Under the pieces are notes generated by a model. That model was not told the DNA's origin and did no database searches. It saw nothing but the letters and a program-made list of their open reading frames with translations. The position numbers and the translations under genes are program-made. Source: Blautia hansenii DSM 20583 (GTDB lineage: Bacteria; Bacillota; Clostridia; Lachnospirales; Lachnospiraceae). Taken from it: DNA of 64,000 nt. The stretch is taken from NCBI RefSeq assembly GCF_002222595.2, contig NZ_CP022413.2, positions 884,001 through 948,000 on the forward strand, written 5' to 3'. Of this stretch, positions 1 to 7,380 are shown piece by piece. Position 1 is the first letter of the stretch, and each line of letters opens with the position of its first letter.

Positions 1-1
1 G

Positions 2-628
2 GAGTTCTTCAAAAAGACAGGCTGTGACGCACTGGCAATTTCTTACGGAACTATGCACGGAGCATCAAAAGGAAAAGATGTAAAATTAAGAAAAGAGATT
101 GCGATTGCAATTAAAGAATGTATGATGCACGAAAATCTTTTCGGTGTTCTGGTATCTCACGGTTCATCCACTGTGCCAAAATACATTGTAGATGAAATTA
201 ATGCTTTGGGCGGAAATATCCAGAATGCTTACGGTATTTCCATTGACGAGTTAAAGGCAGCAATTCCTTGCGGTATCGGAAAAATCAACGTAGATACAGA
301 TATTCGTTTAGCTGTTACAAGAAATATGAAGGAATTCTTTAAAAACAATCCTTCCAAACGTGACAGCGCTTCCATTGGAGGCGTATACCAGCTATTGGAG
401 GAAAAGAAAGACCAGTTTGACCCAAGAGCATTCCTTCCTCCGATTATGGACACAGTTATGTATGGTACAATAAAAGATGATGATACAGCAGCTTTAGTAG
501 AAGTGATTGAAAAAGGTGTAAAAGAAGCAATCGGAACTTTAATTGTAGAATTCGGTTCTTTCGGAAAAGCTCCGCTTGTTGAGCAGGTATCCTTAGAAGA
601 GATGATTGAACGTTACAAAAAAATGTAA
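2..628 (+). CDS. fba: Class II fructose-bisphosphate aldolase, C-terminal part (runs off left edge)
   Basis: The frame is open at the window edge, so only the last 208 residues are seen. They contain two likely metal-ligand histidines, in YGTMHGASKG and in LVSHGSSTVP, the DHAP-binding stretch KINVDTDIRLA, and the family ending FGSFGKA. Class II aldolases are cytosolic metal-dependent enzymes that cleave ketose 1-phosphates to DHAP plus an aldehyde. A strong terminator follows, so this is probably the last gene of a unit that starts outside the window. The next operon holds divergent PFK-, TPI- and PGI-like genes, so this may be either the housekeeping aldolase or the aldolase of that pathway. 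The residues that recognise the second phosphate cannot be judged from this fragment. Confidence 0.85.
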   Translation, partial: EFFKKTGCDALAISYGTMHGASKGKDVKLRKEIAIAIKECMMHENLFGVLVSHGSSTVPKYIVDEINALGGNIQNAYGISIDELKAAIPCGIGKINVDTDIRLAVTRNMKEFFKNNPSKRDSASIGGVYQLLEEKKDQFDPRAFLPPIMDTVMYGTIKDDDTAALVEVIEKGVKEAIGTLIVEFGSFGKAPLVEQVSLEEMIERYKKM

Positions 629-641
629 ATAGATTTCCTTT

Positions 642-700
642 AAAACAAGGCGTTTTGGGTAAAAGTGATGAATACCCAAACGCCTTGTTTTGTGTTTGTG
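642..700 (+). terminator. Rho-independent terminator after the aldolase gene
   Basis: A long inverted repeat (642-661 with 673-691, core AAGGCGTTTGGG pairing with CCCAAACGCCTT) is followed by a T-rich tail. It separates the aldolase gene from the ABC transporter operon. Confidence 0.85.
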
Positions 701-754
701 CAATAAAGTTCCTAATTTAATGCGAAATGCTTGTTAAAAAATATACAAATAGCT

Positions 755-764
755 CAAACGTTTG
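755..764. promoter_or_regulatory. LacI/GalR-type palindrome upstream of the ABC operon
   Basis: CAAACGTTTG is a perfect 10-bp palindrome with the central CG typical of LacI/GalR/CcpA-family operators. It lies 12 bp upstream of the proposed -35 box at 777. No LacI-family gene is in the window, so the regulator is unknown. Confidence 0.4.
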
Positions 765-776
765 CGTAAAATCGTA

Positions 777-805
777 TTGATTTTTAACCCCATATAGGGG
801 ATAAT
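777..805 (+). promoter_or_regulatory. Promoter of the ABC/PFK-like operon, with a CCCC-ATATA-GGGG dyad in the spacer
   Basis: TTGATT (777-782) and GATAAT (800-805) are separated by 17 bp, a good vegetative promoter. The spacer contains the dyad CCCC-ATATA-GGGG (788-800). A repressor bound there would block polymerase. The C-tract/G-tract form resembles operators of the CsoR/CstR repressor family, and one such repressor is encoded at 49668. This link is inferred. Confidence 0.5.
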
Positions 806-877
806 AACCATACAATAACGAATAAGAAATAAGTTTTAGTACGAAATGCTGAAACAAAGAGAAACAGGAGGATTAAA

Positions 878-1672
878 ATGGGGAAAAAAAGTAAAGGTGG
901 AGCCGACATCATAGGCAAAATACCAAAAGGGATATGGCTACTGATTTCATTTGTAGTAGCAATGCTGGTGTGGACAATCTTATCAATTACTCCACAGACT
1001 GCCAGATGTTTTCCAAATGCGGTTAAGGTATTACAATCCATTGGGCTCATGGTAGAGAGAGGAATTCTTTTAGAAGATATTGCAAGCAGTTTGATTTCTG
1101 TATTCTGGGGATTTTTACTTGGCTTTGTAATTTCCGTTCCGGTAGCGTTTTTGATGGCATGGTATCGTCCGGTAAGATTTATCTTAGAGCCATGGATTCA
1201 GTTTATCAGAAACATTCCACCACTGGCTTACGTACCGCTGGTAGTTATCGGTGTAGGTGTAGGTCGTACACCACAGATTATTGTTATCTGTCTTGCAACT
1301 TTCTTAATTATGACAGTTACAATTTTCCAGGGTGTTATCAACGTAGACGAAACTCTGATTAAGGCGGCAAGAGTGTTAGGTGCAAATGATGCAAATCTGT
1401 TCGTGAAGGTTATCTTCCCGGCAACAACACCATTCATTATTACAGCAATAAGACTTGGTATTTCAACAGCACTTACAACATTGATTGCAGCAGAGTCAAC
1501 AGGAGCGATTGCGGGTCTTGGTATGAGAATTAAATCCTTGGCAAACTCCTATGAAACAACACCAATGCTTCTCTACATCATTATTATCGGTGTTATCGGT
1601 ATGCTGGCTGAGAAAGTTCTTAAATACTTTGAAAGGAAGTTAACATCATGGCAGGAAAAGAGGGAAATATAA
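878..1672 (+). CDS. ABC transporter permease, sulfonate/taurine/nitrate type (SsuC/TauC-like)
   Basis: Membrane subunit of an importer, 264 aa, with about six hydrophobic segments. The cytoplasmic coupling loop of the family is visible as AARVLGANDANLF followed by KVIFPATTP. The ATG at 878 is preceded by CAGGAGG at 866-872. The gene overlaps the ATPase gene by 25 nt, so translation of the two is coupled. Together with the ATPase and the NMT1-like lipoprotein downstream it forms a complete importer. Members of this family take up alkanesulfonates, taurine, nitrate or thiamine precursors. The substrate cannot be read from the permease; the sugar-type enzymes downstream suggest an organic solute. 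Confidence 0.85.
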   Translation: MGKKSKGGADIIGKIPKGIWLLISFVVAMLVWTILSITPQTARCFPNAVKVLQSIGLMVERGILLEDIASSLISVFWGFLLGFVISVPVAFLMAWYRPVRFILEPWIQFIRNIPPLAYVPLVVIGVGVGRTPQIIVICLATFLIMTVTIFQGVINVDETLIKAARVLGANDANLFVKVIFPATTPFIITAIRLGISTALTTLIAAESTGAIAGLGMRIKSLANSYETTPMLLYIIIIGVIGMLAEKVLKYFERKLTSWQEKREI

Positions 1673-2439
1673 AAGTAAGTATTCAGGGCGTTGAAAAGAA
1701 ATACAACACACGAAAAGGTGAGGTTGTTGCTTTAAACGGTGTGGATTTTGATATTAAAGAAAATGAATTTATTTGCGTAATCGGACCATCTGGATGCGGT
1801 AAATCTACATTATTAAATATTATCGCAGGATTGTTAGAGCCTACAAGCGGACAGATTTTAGTGGACGGAAAGCCAATCAGCGGAACAGGAACGGACAGAG
1901 GCGTTGTTTTCCAGCAGTACGCATTGTTCCCATGGCTGACAGTAAAGAAAAATGTTGAATTCGGCTTAAAATTAAAGGGACTTTCCAAAGAAGAGTGTGA
2001 TGCCATTGCAATGAAATATTTGAAAATGGTTGAATTGGAAAAATTTGCCGACTCTTATCCAAAGGAATTATCCGGCGGTATGAAACAGCGTGTTGCCATT
2101 GCAAGAGCTTATGCAATGAACCCGGAAGTACTTCTGATGGATGAGCCTTTCGGAGCACTGGATGCGCAGACAAGAACACAGCTTCAGTCAGAACTTTTAA
2201 AAGCATGGCAGGAAGAAAACAAAACATGTTTCTTCGTTACACATGATATTGAAGAAGCGATTGTTCTTGCAACAAGAGTTGTAATTATGAGCGCCCGTCC
2301 GGGACGTATTAAAGAAGTGGTAGATATTGATATTCCGTATCCAAGAGATCAGGAAACAAAGATGAGCGACCGATTTATTGAACTGAAAAATCATATCTGG
2401 GGACAGGTATATCAGGAATATCTGGAAGTAAGAAAATAA
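1648..2439 (+). CDS. ABC transporter ATP-binding protein, SsuB/TauB-like
   Basis: Nucleotide-binding subunit of 263 aa. Walker A GPSGCGKST, signature LSGGMKQR, Walker B LLMDEPFGALD and the switch histidine in FVTHD are all intact. The stretch FQQYALFPWLTVKKNV is typical of the nitrate/sulfonate/taurine ATPase branch. It starts inside the permease gene (25-nt overlap) and is followed 69 bp later by the binding protein, so the three genes form one transporter operon. It powers import at the inner face of the membrane. Confidence 0.9.
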   Translation: MAGKEGNIKVSIQGVEKKYNTRKGEVVALNGVDFDIKENEFICVIGPSGCGKSTLLNIIAGLLEPTSGQILVDGKPISGTGTDRGVVFQQYALFPWLTVKKNVEFGLKLKGLSKEECDAIAMKYLKMVELEKFADSYPKELSGGMKQRVAIARAYAMNPEVLLMDEPFGALDAQTRTQLQSELLKAWQEENKTCFFVTHDIEEAIVLATRVVIMSARPGRIKEVVDIDIPYPRDQETKMSDRFIELKNHIWGQVYQEYLEVRK

Positions 2440-2508
2440 TTCAGAACTTACAAAGGGGCAGAAGCCCGGTGAGAATAAAAAACTATATTTTTTAAGGAGG
2501 AACTTAAA

Positions 2509-3561
2509 ATGAAGAAGAAATTATTATCCATGCTTTTAGTAGGAGTAACAGCAATGTCTATGCTGGCAGGCTGTGGCGGAAGCTCTGAAGAACCAAAAAA
2601 GGAAGATACAAAAACAGAAGCAAAAGACGACAAGGAAGAGAAAAAAGAGCTTGATGTTGTAAACGTGGCTTACATGCCAAACTACGCTTCTTTATGGGTA
2701 GTTACAACAGCAAAAGAAAAAGGATACTTTGAAGAACAGGGTATCGAAGTAAAAATGACAAAATTTGATGATGGTCCAACAGAAATCGCTGCTATGGAGT
2801 CCGGTTCTATGGACGTAGCTTACATCGGACCTGGTGCTCATACTCTTGCAATTCAGGGTAATGTTGACGTATTCTGCTTCCAGCAGTTGGGTGATGCTGA
2901 CTGTGTAATGGGCTTAAAATCTCACGGAGTAAATTCTCTGGAAGACTTAAAGGGCAAAAAAGTAGCTTATGCTTCCGGTACATCATCTGAAACAATCTTA
3001 TTACGTGCATTAGACTCTGTTGGTCTTACAATGGATGACATTGAAGCTTACAACATGGAAGTTACAAATATGCCAAGCGCTATGATTTCCGGTTCTATTG
3101 ATGCTTGTGCTCCATGGTCACCAAATACAAAAGTTATCACAGATGAATTAGGTGATGACGCACAGGTATTTGTAAGTAATGCAGATTTCTCTGATATCGC
3201 AGCAGACCCTGCAAGCTGGGTATGTATGCCTGAATACGCTGAAAAGAACAAAGACTTATTAGTAAGATTTACAAAAGCACTCTACAAAGCAATGGACTTC
3301 GGTGCAAAAGAAGAAAACTTTGAAGAAGTTGCAGGATATGTAGCAAATGAAACAAAAACAGATGTTGAAACAGCAATGGGACAGACAACAGACGGTGCAT
3401 GGCTTACATCTGAAGAACTGTTAAAAGGCGTTGAAGACGGAAGTGTAAAAGGATACTATGAAATTCAGCAGAAAAACTTCTTAGACAACGGTAAGATTAC
3501 AGAAGAAGCTCCGGTTGATGACTATGTATTGTTTGACATTATGACAGAAGCAGGAAAATAA
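2509..3561 (+). CDS. Substrate-binding lipoprotein, NMT1/SsuA-TauA-like
   Basis: A 350-aa extracellular solute receptor. The signal peptide ends in the lipobox LAGC (Cys near residue 22), followed by an acidic and lysine-rich linker of about 25 residues. The mature domain reads as the NMT1/aliphatic-sulfonate fold: a start of the type VNVAYMPNYASLWVV, then YFEEQGIEVKM, the GSMDVAYIGPG loop and VNSLEDLKGKKVAYASGTSSE. It follows its permease and ATPase. A hairpin terminator at 3623 probably reduces but need not abolish read-through into the PFK-like gene, so high lipoprotein dosage relative to the enzymes is expected. The ligand is unknown; sulfonates are the most frequent ligands of this family. 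Confidence 0.85.
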   Translation: MKKKLLSMLLVGVTAMSMLAGCGGSSEEPKKEDTKTEAKDDKEEKKELDVVNVAYMPNYASLWVVTTAKEKGYFEEQGIEVKMTKFDDGPTEIAAMESGSMDVAYIGPGAHTLAIQGNVDVFCFQQLGDADCVMGLKSHGVNSLEDLKGKKVAYASGTSSETILLRALDSVGLTMDDIEAYNMEVTNMPSAMISGSIDACAPWSPNTKVITDELGDDAQVFVSNADFSDIAADPASWVCMPEYAEKNKDLLVRFTKALYKAMDFGAKEENFEEVAGYVANETKTDVETAMGQTTDGAWLTSEELLKGVEDGSVKGYYEIQQKNFLDNGKITEEAPVDDYVLFDIMTEAGK

Positions 3562-3622
3562 TTGACCTAAAAAATGAATTGCCAGACATGACTGTAAAAT
3601 ATTAAGCTGTTGAAATTTTAAG

Positions 3623-3660
3623 ATACCTTGCAGCATGTGTAGTGCTGTAAGGTATTTTTA
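3623..3660 (+). terminator. Terminator/attenuator between the binding protein and the PFK-like gene
   Basis: A 13-bp stem (ATACCTTGCAGCA, 3623-3635, with TGCTGTAAGGTAT, 3643-3655) is followed by TTTTTAT. There is no clear promoter between it and the ATG at 3690, so partial read-through is likely. Confidence 0.75.
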
Positions 3661-3689
3661 TATGTCGGCAAGTTTGGAGGAGAAAAGAT

Positions 3690-4865
3690 ATGGCGGAAAA
3701 CTTATTGATTGTACATGGAGGCGGTCCTACCGCAGTAATGAATGGTTCCTTGTATGGTGCAATAAAAGAAGCAAAAAAATCAGATAAAATTGGACATATT
3801 TATGGCGCAAACAATGGTACAGGCGGATTCTTAAAAAAAGACTTTCTGGAATTGGAAAATGTGCCGGAAGAAAAATTGAAACTTTTATTGCAGACTCCGG
3901 GTACTGCAATCGGAACGTCCAGAGATCCTATTGAGCAGGAGCATTATGAAAAAATGGCGGATATTCTGGAAGAAGAAAACATTAAATATGTGTTGTTTAA
4001 TGGTGGAAACGGAACCATGGATACCTGTGGAAAGCTACATAAAACATGTCAGAAACGTGGACTTGATGTAAAAGTTATGGGAATTCCAAAAACAACGGAT
4101 AACGATATTGCAGTAACAGACCATAGTCCGGGATTTGGAAGCGCAGCAAGATATATGGCTGCTTGTACACAGGAATTAGCGGCAGATGTACGTTCTTTAC
4201 CTATTCATGTAGTGGTCATGGAAGCGTCAGGCAGAAATGCAGGATGGATTACAGCTTCCAGTGCGCTGGCAGGAGAAAAGGGATACGCACCGGATTTAAT
4301 TTATCTTCCTGAAAGAGCATTTGATGAAGATAAATTTATTGAAGATGTGAAAAAGCTTTTAGAAAAAAAATCTGGAATTTTGGTAGTTGCCAGCGAAGGT
4401 TTGACAGATAAAGAAGGAAAACCTATTGTAAAACCTGTATTTAAAACAGAACGTGCGACTTATTTCGGGGATGTAAGCTCCCATCTGGCAAATCTGGTTA
4501 TCCAGAAACTGGGTTATAAAGCAAGAGGCGAAAAACCGGGACTTTTAGGCAGAGCATCTATTTTCATGCAGAGTCAGGTTGATATTGAAGAAGCACAAAT
4601 GGCAGGAGAACTGGCATGCAGAGCAGCTTTGGATGGTGAGTCAGGAAAAATGGTGGCATTTTCCAGAGTCTCTGAAAATCCTTATGAAATGAAACCGTTT
4701 TTAGTGGATATTGATGAAGTTATGATGTATGAAAGAAAAATGCCGGATGAGTTTATCAATGAAGAAGGAAACGGTGTTACACAGGCATTTTTAGATTGGT
4801 GCAGACCTTTAATTGGGGAAGAGCTTCCTGATATGATTTCTTTTAATACACAGTCAGGAAAATAA
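3690..4865 (+). CDS. Phosphofructokinase-family kinase (group III / PPi-PFK-like), specificity uncertain
   Basis: A 391-aa PFK-fold enzyme. Visible motifs are HGGGPTAVMN near residue 9, GGNGT at 105-109, PKTTDND at 133-139 with the catalytic Asp, and SGRNAGWITA. In this branch the phosphoryl-donor loop is usually GGND(S/T) for pyrophosphate users; here the second acidic residue is Gly, as in ATP-dependent PFKs. The usual MGR sugar-contact motif reads SGR. These points come from remembered family motifs and suggest a changed donor or sugar. The gene is 19 bp upstream of the TPI-like gene and in one run with LarA-like and PGI-like genes. It may phosphorylate a ketose at C1 before aldol cleavage; it could also be an ordinary PFK. 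Confidence 0.7.
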   Translation: MAENLLIVHGGGPTAVMNGSLYGAIKEAKKSDKIGHIYGANNGTGGFLKKDFLELENVPEEKLKLLLQTPGTAIGTSRDPIEQEHYEKMADILEEENIKYVLFNGGNGTMDTCGKLHKTCQKRGLDVKVMGIPKTTDNDIAVTDHSPGFGSAARYMAACTQELAADVRSLPIHVVVMEASGRNAGWITASSALAGEKGYAPDLIYLPERAFDEDKFIEDVKKLLEKKSGILVVASEGLTDKEGKPIVKPVFKTERATYFGDVSSHLANLVIQKLGYKARGEKPGLLGRASIFMQSQVDIEEAQMAGELACRAALDGESGKMVAFSRVSENPYEMKPFLVDIDEVMMYERKMPDEFINEEGNGVTQAFLDWCRPLIGEELPDMISFNTQSGK

Positions 4866-4884
4866 TAAAATAGAGGAGAGCAAC

Positions 4885-5721
4885 ATGAAACATATTTATT
4901 TAAATTTAAAAAGATTTGATGTACCGGCAGAATTAGGCGGTGTCAATAGAATTGCAGACATGAAAGAGTGGGGGAAGTATATTGTAGAAAATACACAGGA
5001 AGAATTAAAAAAATATTCTCCTGAAGAAGTAGAATTTGCAATGTTCTTTCCAGAAATTCATCTGTTTTCCGCTTGTCAGGCAAAGACAGAGAACAGCCCT
5101 GTTCAGGTTGGCTGCCAAGGAGTTTTCAGAGATGATGTAGCTCCGGGAAAAAACTTTGGGGCATTTACCACAGGACGTCCTGCAGCAGCCATGAAGGCAG
5201 CTGGTTGTGAAACGGTTATTATCGGACATTGCGAAGAAAGAAATAACCTTGCGGGAATTTTAGCAGAAGCAGGTGTAGTAAATACAAAAGCAATAAATAC
5301 CATTTTAAATAAAGAAATAAAATCTGCGGTAGACAGAGGCATGAAAGTGTTATACTGTATTGGTGAGAAAAGCGAAGAATTAGAGCAGTGGCAGGAAGTT
5401 CTGGGAGAACAGCTGGAGCTGGGATTAAAAGATGTGGACAAATCTATGGTAACCATTGCGTATGAACCTGTTTGGTCTATCGGACCGGGCAAGACACCGG
5501 CAGGCAAAGAATATATTACAAAAATTTCCAAATTTGTTAAAGAAAAAACAGAGGGGATGGATATTGTCTATGGCGGCGGCTTAAAGCAGGACAATGCGGC
5601 GATGCTGGCATCTATTCCTGAAATTGACGGTGGTTTAATTGCTCTTACAAGATTTCAGGGAGAAATCGGTTATTATCCGGAAGAATATTTAGAAATTATT
5701 TCACTTTACATGAATGCGTAA
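4885..5721 (+). CDS. Triose-phosphate isomerase homologue with altered phosphate-binding loops
   Basis: A 278-aa TIM-barrel protein, longer than the usual ~250. The catalytic set is kept: Lys9 (in LNLKRF), His115 (in IGHCEER) and Glu194 (in AYEPVWSIGPGK). The loops that grip the substrate phosphate in true TPIs differ: YGGSV is replaced by YGGGLK (229-234), and the GGAS loop is replaced by DGGLIALTRF (248-257). So the isomerase chemistry probably remains while the C3 substituent recognised may not be a normal phosphate. It follows the PFK-like gene by 19 bp and overlaps nothing; the LarA-like gene starts 16 bp later. A housekeeping TPI presumably lies elsewhere in the genome. Confidence 0.7.
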   Translation: MKHIYLNLKRFDVPAELGGVNRIADMKEWGKYIVENTQEELKKYSPEEVEFAMFFPEIHLFSACQAKTENSPVQVGCQGVFRDDVAPGKNFGAFTTGRPAAAMKAAGCETVIIGHCEERNNLAGILAEAGVVNTKAINTILNKEIKSAVDRGMKVLYCIGEKSEELEQWQEVLGEQLELGLKDVDKSMVTIAYEPVWSIGPGKTPAGKEYITKISKFVKEKTEGMDIVYGGGLKQDNAAMLASIPEIDGGLIALTRFQGEIGYYPEEYLEIISLYMNA

Positions 5722-5737
5722 CGAGGAGGAAAAAAGA

Positions 5738-7225
5738 ATGAAGTTAGAATTTGAATACGGACATGGCACTATGGCAGCAGAGCTGCCGGACAACACAGAC
5801 ATTTTTATTCCGGGCGAAACAGTAAAAGACCCGGATTATATTCCGGAAGATAAACTGGAAGAAGCTTATCTGGAAAGTCTTGCACACCCTATCGGAATGC
5901 CTACACTGACTGAACTGGCACATAAAGGAAGCACTGTTACTTTTATCGTACCTGATAGAGTAAAGGGCGGCGAACAGCCTACAAGCCACAGAAAAATGAG
6001 TATTAAATGCATGCTGAAAGAATTATATGCAGCAGGTGTTGAGAAAAAAGATATTTTATTCATTATTTCCAATGGATTACATCCAAGAAGCAAAGAGTCT
6101 GATGCAAAAGCGATTTTCGGTGAAGAATTATTTAACGAATTCTGGCATACAGGACAGATTATCAGCCATGACAGCGAAGACAAAGAGCACATGGTAGACT
6201 TGGGAACAACAAGACGCGGTGACCCGGTTTACATGAATAAATATGTATTTGAATGTGATATTCCTATCTTAGTAGGTCATGTACAGGGAAATCCTTATGG
6301 CGGATATTCAGGCGGATATAAACACAGCGCAACAGGTATTACAAACTGGAAGAGTATCTCAAGCCATCATGTTCCTTCTGTTATGCACAGAAAAGATTTT
6401 ACACCGGTAAATGGTGGAAGTTTAATGAGAACAAAATTTGATGAAATTTCTATGCACATGGAAGAAAAAATGGGACATCCATTCTTCTGTTGTGACGCTG
6501 TTCTGGATACAAATTCCAGACAGATTGCAATCTATTCTGGATATGCAAAAGAAATGATGCCAATTAGCTGGAAACTGGCTGATAAGAGAACTTATGTACA
6601 CTGGGCTGAAAAGAAATATGATGTTTTAGTATTTGGTATGCCTCAGAAATTCCATTATGGTGATGGAATGGGAACAAACCCAATTATGATGATGCAGGCA
6701 TTAAGTGCACAGGTATTAAGATATAAACGAATTATGAGTGACAACTGCGTAATTATCTGTTCTTCTCTTTGCAATGGTTTCTTCCATGATGAATTATGGC
6801 CATATTTAAGAGAAATGTATGATATGTTCCAGCATGATTATATGAATACATTGCCGGATATGAATCGTTATGGTGAATATTTTGCAACAAACGAAGAATA
6901 TATCAGAAAATATCGTTTTACAAATGCATTCCATCCATTCCACGGCTTTAGTATGATTTCCTGTGGACATATTGCAGAAATGAATACAAGTGCAATCTAT
7001 ATTGTTGGTGCACAGGAACCGGGATATGCAAGAGGAATGGGATTAAAGACAAGAGCTACATTTGAAGAAGCGTTAGAGGATGCAAAGAAGAAATTCGTTG
7101 GGGAAAATCCAAATGTTCTTGCATTGCCAATGACATTCAAAAAGGCAGCAGTTCATCTTTGTATGAAAAATCCGGAAGAAGACTGCATGGACGCTTACGG
7201 ACATTGCCATCCATGTATGGGATAA
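5738..7225 (+). CDS. LarA-family nickel-pincer 2-hydroxyacid racemase/epimerase (DUF2088)
   Basis: A 495-aa protein; known LarA is about 420 aa, so this is a long form. The ATG at 5738 is chosen because GAGGAGG lies 8-14 nt before it. Visible LarA-type motifs are VPDRVKGGEQ (70-79), the SNGLHPRSKESD segment (111-122) and GGYSGGYKHSATG (188-200), with Lys195 in the place of the lysine that tethers the Ni-pincer nucleotide, followed by paired histidines. LarA homologues interconvert stereoisomers of 2-hydroxyacids such as lactate, malate or sugar acids. No larB, larC or larE (cofactor synthesis) is in the window, so the cofactor must be supplied elsewhere. In this operon it may act on the hydroxyacid made after aldol cleavage. 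Substrate unknown. Confidence 0.75.
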   Translation: MKLEFEYGHGTMAAELPDNTDIFIPGETVKDPDYIPEDKLEEAYLESLAHPIGMPTLTELAHKGSTVTFIVPDRVKGGEQPTSHRKMSIKCMLKELYAAGVEKKDILFIISNGLHPRSKESDAKAIFGEELFNEFWHTGQIISHDSEDKEHMVDLGTTRRGDPVYMNKYVFECDIPILVGHVQGNPYGGYSGGYKHSATGITNWKSISSHHVPSVMHRKDFTPVNGGSLMRTKFDEISMHMEEKMGHPFFCCDAVLDTNSRQIAIYSGYAKEMMPISWKLADKRTYVHWAEKKYDVLVFGMPQKFHYGDGMGTNPIMMMQALSAQVLRYKRIMSDNCVIICSSLCNGFFHDELWPYLREMYDMFQHDYMNTLPDMNRYGEYFATNEEYIRKYRFTNAFHPFHGFSMISCGHIAEMNTSAIYIVGAQEPGYARGMGLKTRATFEEALEDAKKKFVGENPNVLALPMTFKKAAVHLCMKNPEEDCMDAYGHCHPCMG

Positions 7226-7238
7226 GGAGATTTAACAA

Positions 7239-7333
7239 ATTGCCGCATTAGGGGTATATCGAGAATATTTGTATGTTTCACGCTTAGTCTGATACGAATA
7301 TTCCGAATGCTGCTTAGTGCGGCAATCTTTATT
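7239..7333 (+). other. Long structured RNA element between larA-like and pgi-like genes
   Basis: Two nested inverted repeats are present: ATTGCCGCA (7239-7247) with TGCGGCAAT (7318-7326), and GAATATTTGTAT (7263-7274) with ATACGAATATTC (7292-7303). A short T-rich stretch follows. It may be a terminator/attenuator or an mRNA-stabilising structure; it matches no riboswitch that I recognise. Confidence 0.5.
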
Positions 7334-7380
7334 CATTCATAGGAAAGTAAGTCCTATGAAATTAAAAAGGAGACAAAAAT

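Noticed and set aside
788..800. Reading the CCCC-GGGG dyad as an intrinsic terminator
   Set aside because: The stem is only four GC pairs with no U run, and it lies exactly in a 17-bp promoter spacer, which fits an operator better.
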